From NCBI GenBank assembly GCA_002307145.1, contig DBTR01000008.1, positions 38,661-73,065 of the forward strand: a DNA stretch of 34,405 bases, read 5' to 3'. The position numbers and the translations under genes were made by a program. Under the pieces are notes generated by a model. The model was given only the letters and a program-made list of their open reading frames with translations. It had not been told where the DNA came from and searched no databases. The stretch comes from Rhodospirillum sp. UBA1311 (GTDB lineage: Bacteria > Pseudomonadota > Alphaproteobacteria > Rhodospirillales > Rhodospirillaceae). Below, one piece after another: positions 21,494-29,669 of the stretch; the first letter of the stretch is position 1, and each line of letters begins with the position of its first letter.

Positions 21494-22540
21494 ATGAAGT
21501 TTCTCGATCAGGTCAAAATCTTCGTCAAGTCGGGCGACGGCGGCAATGGCAGCCTCTCCTTCCGGCGCGAGAAGTACATCGAGTTCGGGGGGCCCGACGG
21601 CGCCGACGGCGGCCGTGGCGGCGACGTCGTGCTCGAAGCCGTGCCCAACCTCAACACCCTGATCGACTTCCGCTATCAGCAGCACTTCAAGGCACCGCGC
21701 GGCAACGGCGGCATGGGCCGCGACCGCACCGGCGGCGCGGGCGACGAACTCGTGATCAAGGTTCCCGTCGGCACCCAGGTGCTCGCCGAGGATCGCGAAA
21801 CCCTGCTCTTCGACATGGACGAGCCGGGCAAGCGGGTCGTCCTCGCCAAGGGCGGCGACGGAGGCTTCGGCAACGCGCACTACAAGACCGCGACCAACCA
21901 GGCGCCGCGTCGCGCCGACGTCGGCTGGCCGGGCGAGGAAATGTGGGTGTGGCTGCGGCTGAAGCTGATCGCCGACGTCGGTCTGGTCGGCCTGCCGAAC
22001 GCGGGCAAGTCCACCTTCCTTTCGCGCGTCACCCGGGCGCGGCCGAAGATCGGCGACTACCCGTTCACCACGCTGCACCCGAACCTGGGCGTCGCCGAAG
22101 TCGACGGCAACGAGTTCGTGATCGCCGACATTCCCGGCCTGATCGAGGGCGCGCACGAAGGCATGGGCCTCGGCGACCGCTTCCTCGGCCATGTCGAGCG
22201 CACCTCGGTGCTGCTGCACCTGATCGACGCCACCGCCGAGGACGTCGGCGAAAGCTATCGGATCATCCGCGGCGAACTCGAAGCCTACGGCGAAGGCCTC
22301 GACGAGAAGGCCGAGATCGTCGGCCTCAACAAATGCGACGCCCTCACCGAGGAGGAAATCGCCGACAAGCTCGCGGAATTGCAGGACGAAACCGATTCGC
22401 CGGTATTGGCACTTTCGGGGGTTTCAGGCTACAACCTCAAGACCGTGCTTCACCGACTCGCGGGCTACATCTGGGGCGACGCAGGCAAGGAAGCCGAAAC
22501 CCGGGGCGATTGGACGCCCGTGCAGGACGACGACGAATGA
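21494..22540 (+). CDS. obgE: GTPase ObgE/CgtA
   Basis: A 348-aa Obg GTPase, shorter than E. coli's 390 because the acidic C-terminal tail is brief. The Gly-rich Obg fold covers 1-158 (MKFLDQVKIFVKSGDGGNGS, GGPDGADGGRGGDV). The G domain follows with P-loop GLPNAGKS (166-173), switch II DIPGLIEGAHEGMGLGDRFLGH and NKCD guanine recognition. It acts in 50S assembly and stress signalling. ATG 21494 was chosen as the conserved MKFLDQ start, since an upstream in-frame start lies within a terminator. Overlaps proB by 4 nt (ATGA). Confidence 0.97.
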   Translation: MKFLDQVKIFVKSGDGGNGSLSFRREKYIEFGGPDGADGGRGGDVVLEAVPNLNTLIDFRYQQHFKAPRGNGGMGRDRTGGAGDELVIKVPVGTQVLAEDRETLLFDMDEPGKRVVLAKGGDGGFGNAHYKTATNQAPRRADVGWPGEEMWVWLRLKLIADVGLVGLPNAGKSTFLSRVTRARPKIGDYPFTTLHPNLGVAEVDGNEFVIADIPGLIEGAHEGMGLGDRFLGHVERTSVLLHLIDATAEDVGESYRIIRGELEAYGEGLDEKAEIVGLNKCDALTEEEIADKLAELQDETDSPVLALSGVSGYNLKTVLHRLAGYIWGDAGKEAETRGDWTPVQDDDE

Positions 22541-23721
22541 TCATGCCGCTGACCACGACCTCCCCGCTCGCCCGCGCGCGGCGCGTCGTGGTCAAGGTCG
22601 GCTCGGCTCTCCTGGTCGACGACGCCACCGGCGACATTCGCGCGGTCTGGCTCGAATCCCTCTGCGACGACATCGCGGCGTTGAAGGCGAACGGCGCGGA
22701 GGTGGTGATCGTCACCTCCGGCGCGATCGCGCTCGGCCGCACGCCGCTCGGCCTGCGCGGCAAGGCGATGCGGCTTGAGGAAAAGCAGGCGGCGGCGGCG
22801 GCGGGCCAGGCGACCCTGATCCACGCCTACCAGGACAGCCTCGCGCGGCACGGCATTCCGGTCGCGCAGATTCTCCTGACCCTGGGCGACTCGGAAGCGC
22901 GACGCCGCTTCCTCAACGCCAGCAACACCCTCGAAACCCTGTTGAAACTCGGCGTGGTGCCGGTGGTGAACGAAAACGACACCGTCGCCACCCAGGAAAT
23001 CCGCTACGGCGACAACGATCGCCTCGCCGCGCGGATCGCGCAGATGGTCGCGGCGGAAGCCCTGGTGCTGTTCTCCCTCGACATCGACGGCCTCTACACC
23101 GCCGACCCGACCTCCGATCCCACCGCGCAGCACATCCCGGTGGTCACCGAGATCGACCAGACCATCGCGCGGATGGCGGGCAAGCCCAAGGGCCACGGCT
23201 CGGGCGGCATGGTAACCAAGATCCTCGCGGCGCAGATCTGCATGGCGGCGGGCTGCAACATGGCGATCGCGCCGGGCCGCCAGCCGCATCCGCTGAAGGC
23301 GATGCTCAACGGCGGCACCCGCTGCACCTGGTTCGTCGCCGCCGACGAGCCGGTGGCGGCGCGCAAGCGCTGGATTGCAGGCTCGCTCGCCCCCAAGGGC
23401 ACCTTCACCGTCGACGACGGCGCCGCGGACGCGCTCCGCCACGGCAAGAGCCTGCTGCCCGCAGGGGTCACCGCGATCGAGGGCCGCTTCGACCGGGGCG
23501 ACGCGGTGGTGGTCAAGGATTCCCACGGCCACGAACTCGCGCGCGGCCTCTCGGCATATGCCAGCAAGGACGCGCGGATCATCGTCGGCCACAAGACCCA
23601 GGACATCGAAGCCTTGCTCGGCTACCGTGGTCGGGACGAAATCATCCATCGCAACGACCTGGTGCTGACCCGCAACGGCGGCAACGGCACCGGCGACGCG
23701 AGAGAGGAGACCGGGTCATGA
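22537..23721 (+). CDS. proB: Glutamate 5-kinase
   Basis: A 394-aa enzyme catalysing ATP-dependent phosphorylation of glutamate, the first step of proline synthesis. The amino acid kinase domain (about 10-270) shows RVVVKVGSALL, EVVIVTSGAIALG, VVNENDTVA and KGHGSGGMVTKI. A C-terminal PUA domain (about 285-375) contains FTVDDGAADALRHGKSLLPAGVTAIEG. The start overlaps the obgE stop; a second ATG two codons later is also possible. It overlaps proA by 4 nt, consistent with the ProB-ProA complex that channels unstable glutamyl phosphate. A short polar tail follows the PUA domain. Confidence 0.97.
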   Translation: MIMPLTTTSPLARARRVVVKVGSALLVDDATGDIRAVWLESLCDDIAALKANGAEVVIVTSGAIALGRTPLGLRGKAMRLEEKQAAAAAGQATLIHAYQDSLARHGIPVAQILLTLGDSEARRRFLNASNTLETLLKLGVVPVVNENDTVATQEIRYGDNDRLAARIAQMVAAEALVLFSLDIDGLYTADPTSDPTAQHIPVVTEIDQTIARMAGKPKGHGSGGMVTKILAAQICMAAGCNMAIAPGRQPHPLKAMLNGGTRCTWFVAADEPVAARKRWIAGSLAPKGTFTVDDGAADALRHGKSLLPAGVTAIEGRFDRGDAVVVKDSHGHELARGLSAYASKDARIIVGHKTQDIEALLGYRGRDEIIHRNDLVLTRNGGNGTGDAREETGS

Positions 23722-25004
23722 GCATCGCCCAAACCCAGCGCACCGAAGTGCCGCTCGCCGAGATCATGCGCGATCTCGGCCGCGAAGCGCGCGCCGCCGC
23801 CGCGATCCTCGCCACCACCCCGACCGCCGCCAAGAACCGCGCCCTGACCGAGGCCGCCGCCGCGATTCGCGCGCAAGCCGCAGCGCTGGCCGACGCCAAT
23901 GCCAAGGACGTCGCCGACGCCCAGGCCAAGGGAATCTCCGGCGCGCTCCTGGACCGCCTCGTGCTGACTCCGGCGCGCATCGCCGCGATGGCCGACGGCC
24001 TCGAAGCGGTCGCCGGCCTGCCCGACCCGGTCGGACGCAGCATGGCGCGCTGGGACCGCCCGAACGGGCTGGACATCGAGCGCGTCGCGGTGCCGCTCGG
24101 CGTGATCGGCATCATTTTCGAAAGCCGCCCGAACGTCGCGGCGGACGCGGGGGCGCTCTGCCTGAAGTCGGGCAACGCCGCGATCCTGCGCGGCGGTTCG
24201 GAGAGCTTCCGTTCGGTCAAGGCGATCCACGCCGCGCTCGTGGCCGGCCTGCGAGCCGCCGGGCTGCCGGAAACCGCAATCCAGATGATCCCCACCACCA
24301 ACCGCGACGCGGTCGGGTTTCTCCTTACCATGGACGACGCCGTCGACGTGATCGTGCCGCGCGGCGGCAAGGGCCTGATCGAGCGGGTGTCGCGGGAGAG
24401 CCGGATTCCGGTGTTCAAGCACCTCGACGGCATCAACCATACCTACGTCCATGCAGGGGCGAACGCCGACATGGCGCGCGACGTGATCCTGAACGCCAAG
24501 ATGCGCCGCACCGGCGTCTGCGGCGCGACCGAGACCATCCTGATCGACCGCGCGGCGCTCGCGCGGGTCCTGCCGGGAGTGGTCGAGGCGCTCGTCGGCG
24601 CGGGCTGCGAAGTGCGGGGCGACGCCGAATCCCGCGCCCTCGACGCCCGCATGGTTCCCGCCACCGATGCCGATTGGGACACCGAGTACCTCGACGCCAT
24701 CGTCTCGGTGCGCACCGTCGACGGCGTCGACGACGCCCTCGCCCATATCGCGGCACACGGCTCGCACCATACCGACGCGATCATCACCGACGACGGCCAA
24801 GCGGCGGAAGCGTTCCTCAACGGCGTCGACAGCGCGATCGTGGTCCACAACGCCTCGACCCAGTTCGCCGATGGCGGCGAATTCGGCATGGGGGCGGAGA
24901 TCGGGATTTCCACCGGGCGCTTCCACGCACGCGGCCCTGTCGGCCTGGAGCAGCTCACCAGCTACAAATACAAGGTGCGCGGCACCGGCCAGACGCGCCC
25001 CTGA
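23718..25004 (+). CDS. proA: Gamma-glutamyl phosphate reductase
   Basis: A 428-aa NADPH-dependent aldehyde-dehydrogenase-fold enzyme making glutamate semialdehyde for proline synthesis. Conserved segments are [38 protein letters not shown] (about 131-168), the active-site cysteine region [18 protein letters not shown] (about 258-275), and the C-terminal [30 protein letters not shown]-like block. It is full length, with an N-terminal Ala-rich extension of about ten residues. The start overlaps proB (ATGA). Confidence 0.97.
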   Translation: [428 protein letters not shown]

Positions 25005-25011
25005 CCGCCGG

Positions 25012-25668
25012 ATGCGCCCGTTCAAGCCCCTCGTCCGCCTGCGCCCCCTGCCCCCGGGCGGCGACCGCCGCAACCGCACCGTCGGCCTGCTCGGCGGCTC
25101 GTTCAACCCGGCGCACCAGGGGCATCGCTTCATCAGCCTCCAGGCGATCAAGCGCCTCGGCCTCGACGAGGTGTGGTGGCTGGTGTCGCCGCAGAATCCG
25201 CTGAAAGACAGCCGGATGATGCTCGACCTCGCCGAGCGGGTGCGGCGCGCGCGGCGGATCGTCCGGCATCCCCGGATTCGGGTCACCGACATCGAGCGCC
25301 GCCTCGGCACCCATTTCACCGCCGACACCCTCGAAGCCCTGAAACGCCGCTTCCCGAAAATCCGCTTCGTCTGGCTGATGGGCGCGGACAACCTGCTGCA
25401 GATCCCGAAGTGGGATCGCTGGGAGCGGATCTTCCGCTCGGTTCCGGTCGCGGTGTTCGACCGCAAACCCTATACCTATCAAGCCTTGGCGAGCCGTGCG
25501 GCGGAGCGCTTCCGCCATCGGCGCAAGACCGGCGCACGTCTGCGCGGTCTCGGTCGCGCCGCCGCCCCGGCCTGGGTTTTCCTGTTTTACCGCCGCCATC
25601 CGGCATCGGCGACCGACATCCGGCAAAAATCCGGACTCGACAAATTGCTGGAAAAACGCAACAAGTGA
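25012..25668 (+). CDS. nadD: Nicotinate-nucleotide adenylyltransferase
   Basis: A 218-aa enzyme forming deamido-NAD from nicotinate mononucleotide and ATP. The nucleotidyltransferase motif GGSFNPAHQGH is at residues 28-38; WLVSPQNPLK, LMGADNLLQIPKW and the C-terminal ATDIRQK (variant of the S-S/T-x-x-R motif) follow. ATG 25012, 7 nt after proA, gives a 23-residue Arg/Pro-rich extension before the conserved core, as in other alphaproteobacterial NadD. Its stop overlaps a GTG that may start rsfS. Confidence 0.94.
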   Translation: MRPFKPLVRLRPLPPGGDRRNRTVGLLGGSFNPAHQGHRFISLQAIKRLGLDEVWWLVSPQNPLKDSRMMLDLAERVRRARRIVRHPRIRVTDIERRLGTHFTADTLEALKRRFPKIRFVWLMGADNLLQIPKWDRWERIFRSVPVAVFDRKPYTYQALASRAAERFRHRRKTGARLRGLGRAAAPAWVFLFYRRHPASATDIRQKSGLDKLLEKRNK

Positions 25669-26231
25669 AATTTGGCGAAACCGCGACGTTCATCGCGGGC
25701 TGTGGTTTTATACCTTTGCGCCGAAACAACCGATGGAGATCGACCATAGCTTCCCATTACGAGTCCTCCGACGTCCAGGAGCCGCCCAGTCGCGGCAAGG
25801 ACGTTCTCTCCGATGCCGCCTTCGCCCAAGGGCTCGCCGACATCGTGTGCCGCTCGCTCGACGACGATAAGGCCGAAGATATCGCGGTCATCGACCTCGC
25901 GGGCAAAACCAGCATCGCCGATACCATGGTGATCGCCACCGGTCGCTCCTCGCGTCAGGTCGGCGCGCTTGCGGATCATCTGATCCGCGCCCTCAAGGAG
26001 GCGGGAATCCGCCCCACGATCGAGGGCAAGGTGAATTCGGACTGGGTGATCGTCGACGCCGGATCGGTCGTCGTCCATATTTTCCGGCCGGAGGTTCGCG
26101 CCTTCTACAACCTGGAAAAGATGTGGGGCCACGGCACCGCGTCGGAGGAAGACGCGCCGCGCCCTTTCCCGGCGAATGCCTTCCCCCAGCCGCCACGGCA
26201 TGACCTCGGCGGGTTTGCGCTGAACGCATAA
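25665..26231 (+). CDS. rsfS: Ribosome silencing factor RsfS (start uncertain)
   Basis: RsfS binds uL14 and blocks subunit joining in starved cells. The domain is clear: VCRSLDDDKAEDIAVIDLAGKTSIADTMVIATGRSSRQVGALADHLIRALKE, then EGKVNSDWVIVDAGSVVVHIFRPEVRAFYNLEKMWG. The gene has no in-frame ATG before the conserved core. The outermost start is GTG 25665, overlapping the nadD stop as GTGA and giving 188 aa, but its first 27 residues look unlike RsfS. TTG 25716 lacks a ribosome-binding site. ATA 25746 has GGAG at 7-nt spacing. A Pro-rich C-terminal tail follows the domain. The next gene, rlmH, follows in 13 nt, the usual neighbour. Confidence 0.9.
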   Translation: MKFGETATFIAGCGFIPLRRNNRWRSTIASHYESSDVQEPPSRGKDVLSDAAFAQGLADIVCRSLDDDKAEDIAVIDLAGKTSIADTMVIATGRSSRQVGALADHLIRALKEAGIRPTIEGKVNSDWVIVDAGSVVVHIFRPEVRAFYNLEKMWGHGTASEEDAPRPFPANAFPQPPRHDLGGFALNA

Positions 26232-26244
26232 GGCGACAGATGCC

Positions 26245-26703
26245 ATGCGCTTTATCATCGTCGCGGTCGGCCGCGGCGGTAAGGGTCCGGAACAGGCGCT
26301 GCTGAACGAGTACGCGGCGCGCCTGCGTCCCCCCATCGAATTCAAGGAAGTCGAGGAGCGGCGCTCGTCGAGCGTCGACGAACGCAAGGCGCGCGAGGCG
26401 GAAAAGCTCCTGGCGGCGGTGCCGCCGGGCGCGCGCATTATCGCGCTCGATGAACGTGGTCGCTCCCTCGGCAGCGTCGATCTCGCGCATAAGCTCGGCG
26501 GATGGGAGGACAACGGCGTGCCCGCCACCGCGTTCCTGATCGGCGGCGCCGACGGACACGACGAATCCTTGCGCGCGAAGGCCGATCTGGTCCTGGCACT
26601 CGGCGCTCTGACCTGGCCGCACATGCTGGTGCGTGCGATGATCGCCGAGCAGATTTATCGAGCCCGCACCATTCTCGACGGACACCCTTACCACCGCGCC
26701 TGA
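26245..26703 (+). CDS. rlmH: 23S rRNA (pseudouridine1915-N3)-methyltransferase RlmH
   Basis: A 152-aa SPOUT methyltransferase (usual length about 155). It shows MRFIIVAVGRGGKGPEQALLNEYAARL at the N-terminus. The trefoil-knot part includes IIALDERGRSLGS, AFLIGGADGHDESLRAKADLVLALGALTWPHMLVRAMIAEQIYRA and the ending GHPYHRA, all typical of the family. It acts on helix 69 of 23S rRNA in 70S ribosomes. It pairs functionally and positionally with rsfS. Confidence 0.97.
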   Translation: MRFIIVAVGRGGKGPEQALLNEYAARLRPPIEFKEVEERRSSSVDERKAREAEKLLAAVPPGARIIALDERGRSLGSVDLAHKLGGWEDNGVPATAFLIGGADGHDESLRAKADLVLALGALTWPHMLVRAMIAEQIYRARTILDGHPYHRA

Positions 26704-26811
26704 GCGGCAAGTCTCGGCAACACCAAATTCCTCCGGTACAGGCGGTTCAATCTCAACCGGGATTGTCCTATATTGAGGCCCTGCCCCTCCATCTTTTGCC
26801 CGGATGATCCA

Positions 26812-28356
26812 ATGCCCCACGCGATTCAGCCTCCGAAGCCCGTTGTCTTGTGCGTTCTCGATGGTTGGGGCGAGCGCCCGCCCGCGCCCGACAACGCGAT
26901 CGCCCTCGCCGACACGCCGAACTGGGACCGCTTCGTCGCGGAGAGTCCATCGGCGATGCTCAAGACCTCCGGCCTCGCGGTGGGCCTGCCGGAAGGGCAG
27001 ATGGGCAACTCCGAGGTCGGCCACATGAACCTCGGCGCGGGCCGCGTGGTGATGCAGGACCTGCCGCGCATTGACCTCGCGATCGAAAACCACACCATCG
27101 ACACCCTTCCCGCTCTCGTCGAGCTGATCGCCAAGGCGAAGAAATCGGGCGGGATCTGCCACATTCTCGGCCTGATGTCGCCGGGCGGCGTCCACTCCCA
27201 CCAGGGCCACATCACCGGGCTTGCGCGGATCGTCGACAAGGCGGGCGTGCCGGTACGCGTGCATGCCTTCCTCGACGGCCGCGACACGCCGCCGTCCTCG
27301 GCGGGCGAGTACCTCGACGTGTTCGAAAAATCGGTGGCCGGATGCCGCGACGTCCGCGTCGCCACGATCTGCGGCCGCTACTTCGCGATGGACCGCGACA
27401 AGCGCTGGGACCGGGTCAAGCTCGCCTACGACGCGATCGTCCAGGCCGACGGCATCGCCGCCCAGTCCGCCGCCACCGCGATCACCGAAGCCTATCAGGC
27501 GGGCGAGACCGACGAGTTCGTCAAGCCGCGCGTCGTCGGCGCTTATCCGGGGATGAAGGACGGCGACGTCCTGGTAATGGCCAACTTCCGCTCCGACCGC
27601 GCGCGCGAGATCCTCACCGCGATCGTCGACCCGGGCTTCGCCGAATTCCCGCGCAAGACCCTCGCGCTCGCCGACGCGATCGGCATGGTAAAGTATTCCG
27701 ATCCGCTCGAACCCTTCATGAAGGACCTGTTCCCGCAGGAAACCCGCGACAACGTGCTGGGCGCGGTGGTCGCGGCCGCGGGCCTGAAGCAGCTTCGCAT
27801 CGCCGAGACCGAAAAGTACGCCCACGTCACGTTCTTCCTCAACGGTGGCGAGGAGAAGATTTTCCCCGGCGAGGAGCGGATCATGGTACCGAGCCCCAAG
27901 GTCGCGACCTACGACCTCCAGCCCGAAATGTCGGCCTACGAAGTCACCGACAAGCTCGTCGCTGCGGTGGAAAGCGGCAAGTTCGACCTGATCGTGGTCA
28001 ACTACGCCAACGGCGACATGGTCGGCCATACCGGCATCATCGAAGCCGCCGAGAAGGCCGCCGAAGCGGTGGACGCCTGCATCGGCCGTCTCGACGCGGC
28101 GGTCGCGAAGATGGGCGGCGCGATCTTCTACACCGCCGACCACGGCAATGCCGAGCAGATGCGCGACCCGGTCACCGGCAAGCCGCACACCGCCCACACC
28201 ACCGGTCCGGTGCGCGCGGTGCTGCGCCATGCGCCGGCGTGGGCGAAGGGCTTCCACGGCGGCAGCCTGTCGGACGTCGCGCCGACGCTCCTGGCGCTGA
28301 TGGGGTTGCCCCAGCCGGCTGAAATGACCGGAAAGTGCCTGATCGACCGCGCATGA
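26812..28356 (+). CDS. gpmI: 2,3-bisphosphoglycerate-independent phosphoglycerate mutase
   Basis: A 514-aa di-manganese enzyme converting 3- to 2-phosphoglycerate in glycolysis. The metal-binding start VVLCVLDGWGERP places Asp17. The nucleophile is Ser67 in QMGNSEVGHMNLGAGR, and HSHQGH, RDTPPSSA, GRYFAMDRDKRWDR, NFRSDRARE and TADHGNAEQM are all present. ATG 26812 is used because the alignment begins there; an upstream in-frame ATG adds 13 unlike residues. Overlaps the next gene by 4 nt (ATGA). The preceding 108 nt may carry a promoter but I could not fix one. Confidence 0.97.
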   Translation: MPHAIQPPKPVVLCVLDGWGERPPAPDNAIALADTPNWDRFVAESPSAMLKTSGLAVGLPEGQMGNSEVGHMNLGAGRVVMQDLPRIDLAIENHTIDTLPALVELIAKAKKSGGICHILGLMSPGGVHSHQGHITGLARIVDKAGVPVRVHAFLDGRDTPPSSAGEYLDVFEKSVAGCRDVRVATICGRYFAMDRDKRWDRVKLAYDAIVQADGIAAQSAATAITEAYQAGETDEFVKPRVVGAYPGMKDGDVLVMANFRSDRAREILTAIVDPGFAEFPRKTLALADAIGMVKYSDPLEPFMKDLFPQETRDNVLGAVVAAAGLKQLRIAETEKYAHVTFFLNGGEEKIFPGEERIMVPSPKVATYDLQPEMSAYEVTDKLVAAVESGKFDLIVVNYANGDMVGHTGIIEAAEKAAEAVDACIGRLDAAVAKMGGAIFYTADHGNAEQMRDPVTGKPHTAHTTGPVRAVLRHAPAWAKGFHGGSLSDVAPTLLALMGLPQPAEMTGKCLIDRA

Positions 28357-29669
28357 TGAAATCCGTCCCGGGCGTCGCGTTTCTGGTTCTGGCAATGACG
28401 GCGGCTTCCGCCGCCGCCGCGGAACCGTCCGCGTCGCCCAAGGACGACCTGTCGCGGATCGAGCAGTCGCTGAAGGCGGAGCAGAAGCGCCACGAGGAAC
28501 TCAAGCGCAAATCGGAGGCGCTCGGCCGCGACCTCCAGACGGTGAAGAAGAAGATGGTCAACGCCGCCTCGACGGTGCAGCGCCACGAACAGGACCTCAC
28601 CCGACTCGAAAATCGGTTGGGGGACTTGCAAAAGCAGCAGCGCGCCCTCCAAGTCAAGATCGACCGGCGCGGCGACCAGATGGTCACGGTTGTCGCCGCG
28701 CTGCAACGCCTTGCATGGCGACCGACCGAGGCGCTGATCGCCCAGCCGACGCCGCCGTCCGACACCGTGCGCTCGGCGATCCTGTTGCGCACCGCGGTGC
28801 CTGCAATCGAGGCCTCGGCGCGGGACCTGCGCTCCGACCTCGACAAGCTCTCGACGGTGCGCGCCCAGGTCAAGGGCCAGAAGGACCGGATCGCCGCCGT
28901 GACCAGCGACCTTGCACAGACCCATAGCGAACTGAAGCAGCTCTACGCCGACAAAGGTGCGATGCAGCAGCAGACCGAGCAGGCGTCCGACGAAGCCGCG
29001 CAGCGGATGCAATCCCTGGTGCGCGAAGCCTCGGACTTGAAGGACCTGATCGCCAAGCTCGAAGCCGAGCGGGCGCGCCAGCGCGAGGCCGCGCGCCTCG
29101 CCGCGATCGAGCGCGCACGCCAGGATCGCGAGGCGGCGCAGAAGGCGGCGGCGGCGGCAGCGGCCGCCCACACCGCCGAAGACAAGGCGCGCGTGCTCGC
29201 CACCGAGCAGAAGGCGAGCCGCGAGCGCCAGCGCCGCGTCGCCGCGATCCCGCAAGCGCCGAAGGGCTTCGACCAGACCCGGGGCCGCCTGCCGCTGCCC
29301 GTCGTCGGCGAAGTCACGCAACAATACGGCCAGATGACCCAGGCCGGGATTCATTCCAAAGGAATCATGCTCGAAACCCGCCGCCGCGCCCAGGTGATCA
29401 CGCCCTATGACGGCGTGGTTTTATTCGCAGGACCCTTCCGTGGCTACGGGCAACTCTTGATCATCGAATACGGTGACGGATATCATATCCTCCTGGCGGG
29501 GATGGACCGTATCGATGCAGCTGTCGGTCAGTCCCTGCTCGCAGGCGAACCCGTCGGCGTAATGACGGATGCTAGCTCTCCGGAACTCTACGTGGAACTC
29601 CGCCACGACGGCCAACCCATAAACCCACTCCCCTGGCTCACCGCCGGCAAAGGCAAGGGACAAGGATGA
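28353..29669 (+). CDS. EnvC-like murein hydrolase activator (degenerate LytM)
   Basis: A 438-aa exported protein. A signal peptide covers about 1-23 (VAFLVLAMTAASAAAAEP). Long coiled coils fill about 30-130 and 190-300, with Ala/Arg/Gln-rich stretches. The C-terminal M23/LytM domain covers about 315-430. The catalytic zinc ligands are not conserved: the first site reads GIHSKGIMLE instead of H-x(3)-D, and the usual HLHFELR appears as ELYVELR. It is therefore probably a non-enzymatic activator of an amidase at the division site, as EnvC is. Start ATG 28353 overlaps the gpmI stop. A CtpA protease and YibQ-type protein follow, a common alphaproteobacterial envelope cluster. Confidence 0.9.
   Translation: MMKSVPGVAFLVLAMTAASAAAAEPSASPKDDLSRIEQSLKAEQKRHEELKRKSEALGRDLQTVKKKMVNAASTVQRHEQDLTRLENRLGDLQKQQRALQVKIDRRGDQMVTVVAALQRLAWRPTEALIAQPTPPSDTVRSAILLRTAVPAIEASARDLRSDLDKLSTVRAQVKGQKDRIAAVTSDLAQTHSELKQLYADKGAMQQQTEQASDEAAQRMQSLVREASDLKDLIAKLEAERARQREAARLAAIERARQDREAAQKAAAAAAAAHTAEDKARVLATEQKASRERQRRVAAIPQAPKGFDQTRGRLPLPVVGEVTQQYGQMTQAGIHSKGIMLETRRRAQVITPYDGVVLFAGPFRGYGQLLIIEYGDGYHILLAGMDRIDAAVGQSLLAGEPVGVMTDASSPELYVELRHDGQPINPLPWLTAGKGKGQG

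Noticed and set aside
25993..28395. Minus-strand open frame of 800 codons opposite rsfS, rlmH and gpmI
   Set aside because: It covers three confidently identified genes and shows no recognisable domain; a shadow frame due to high G+C.
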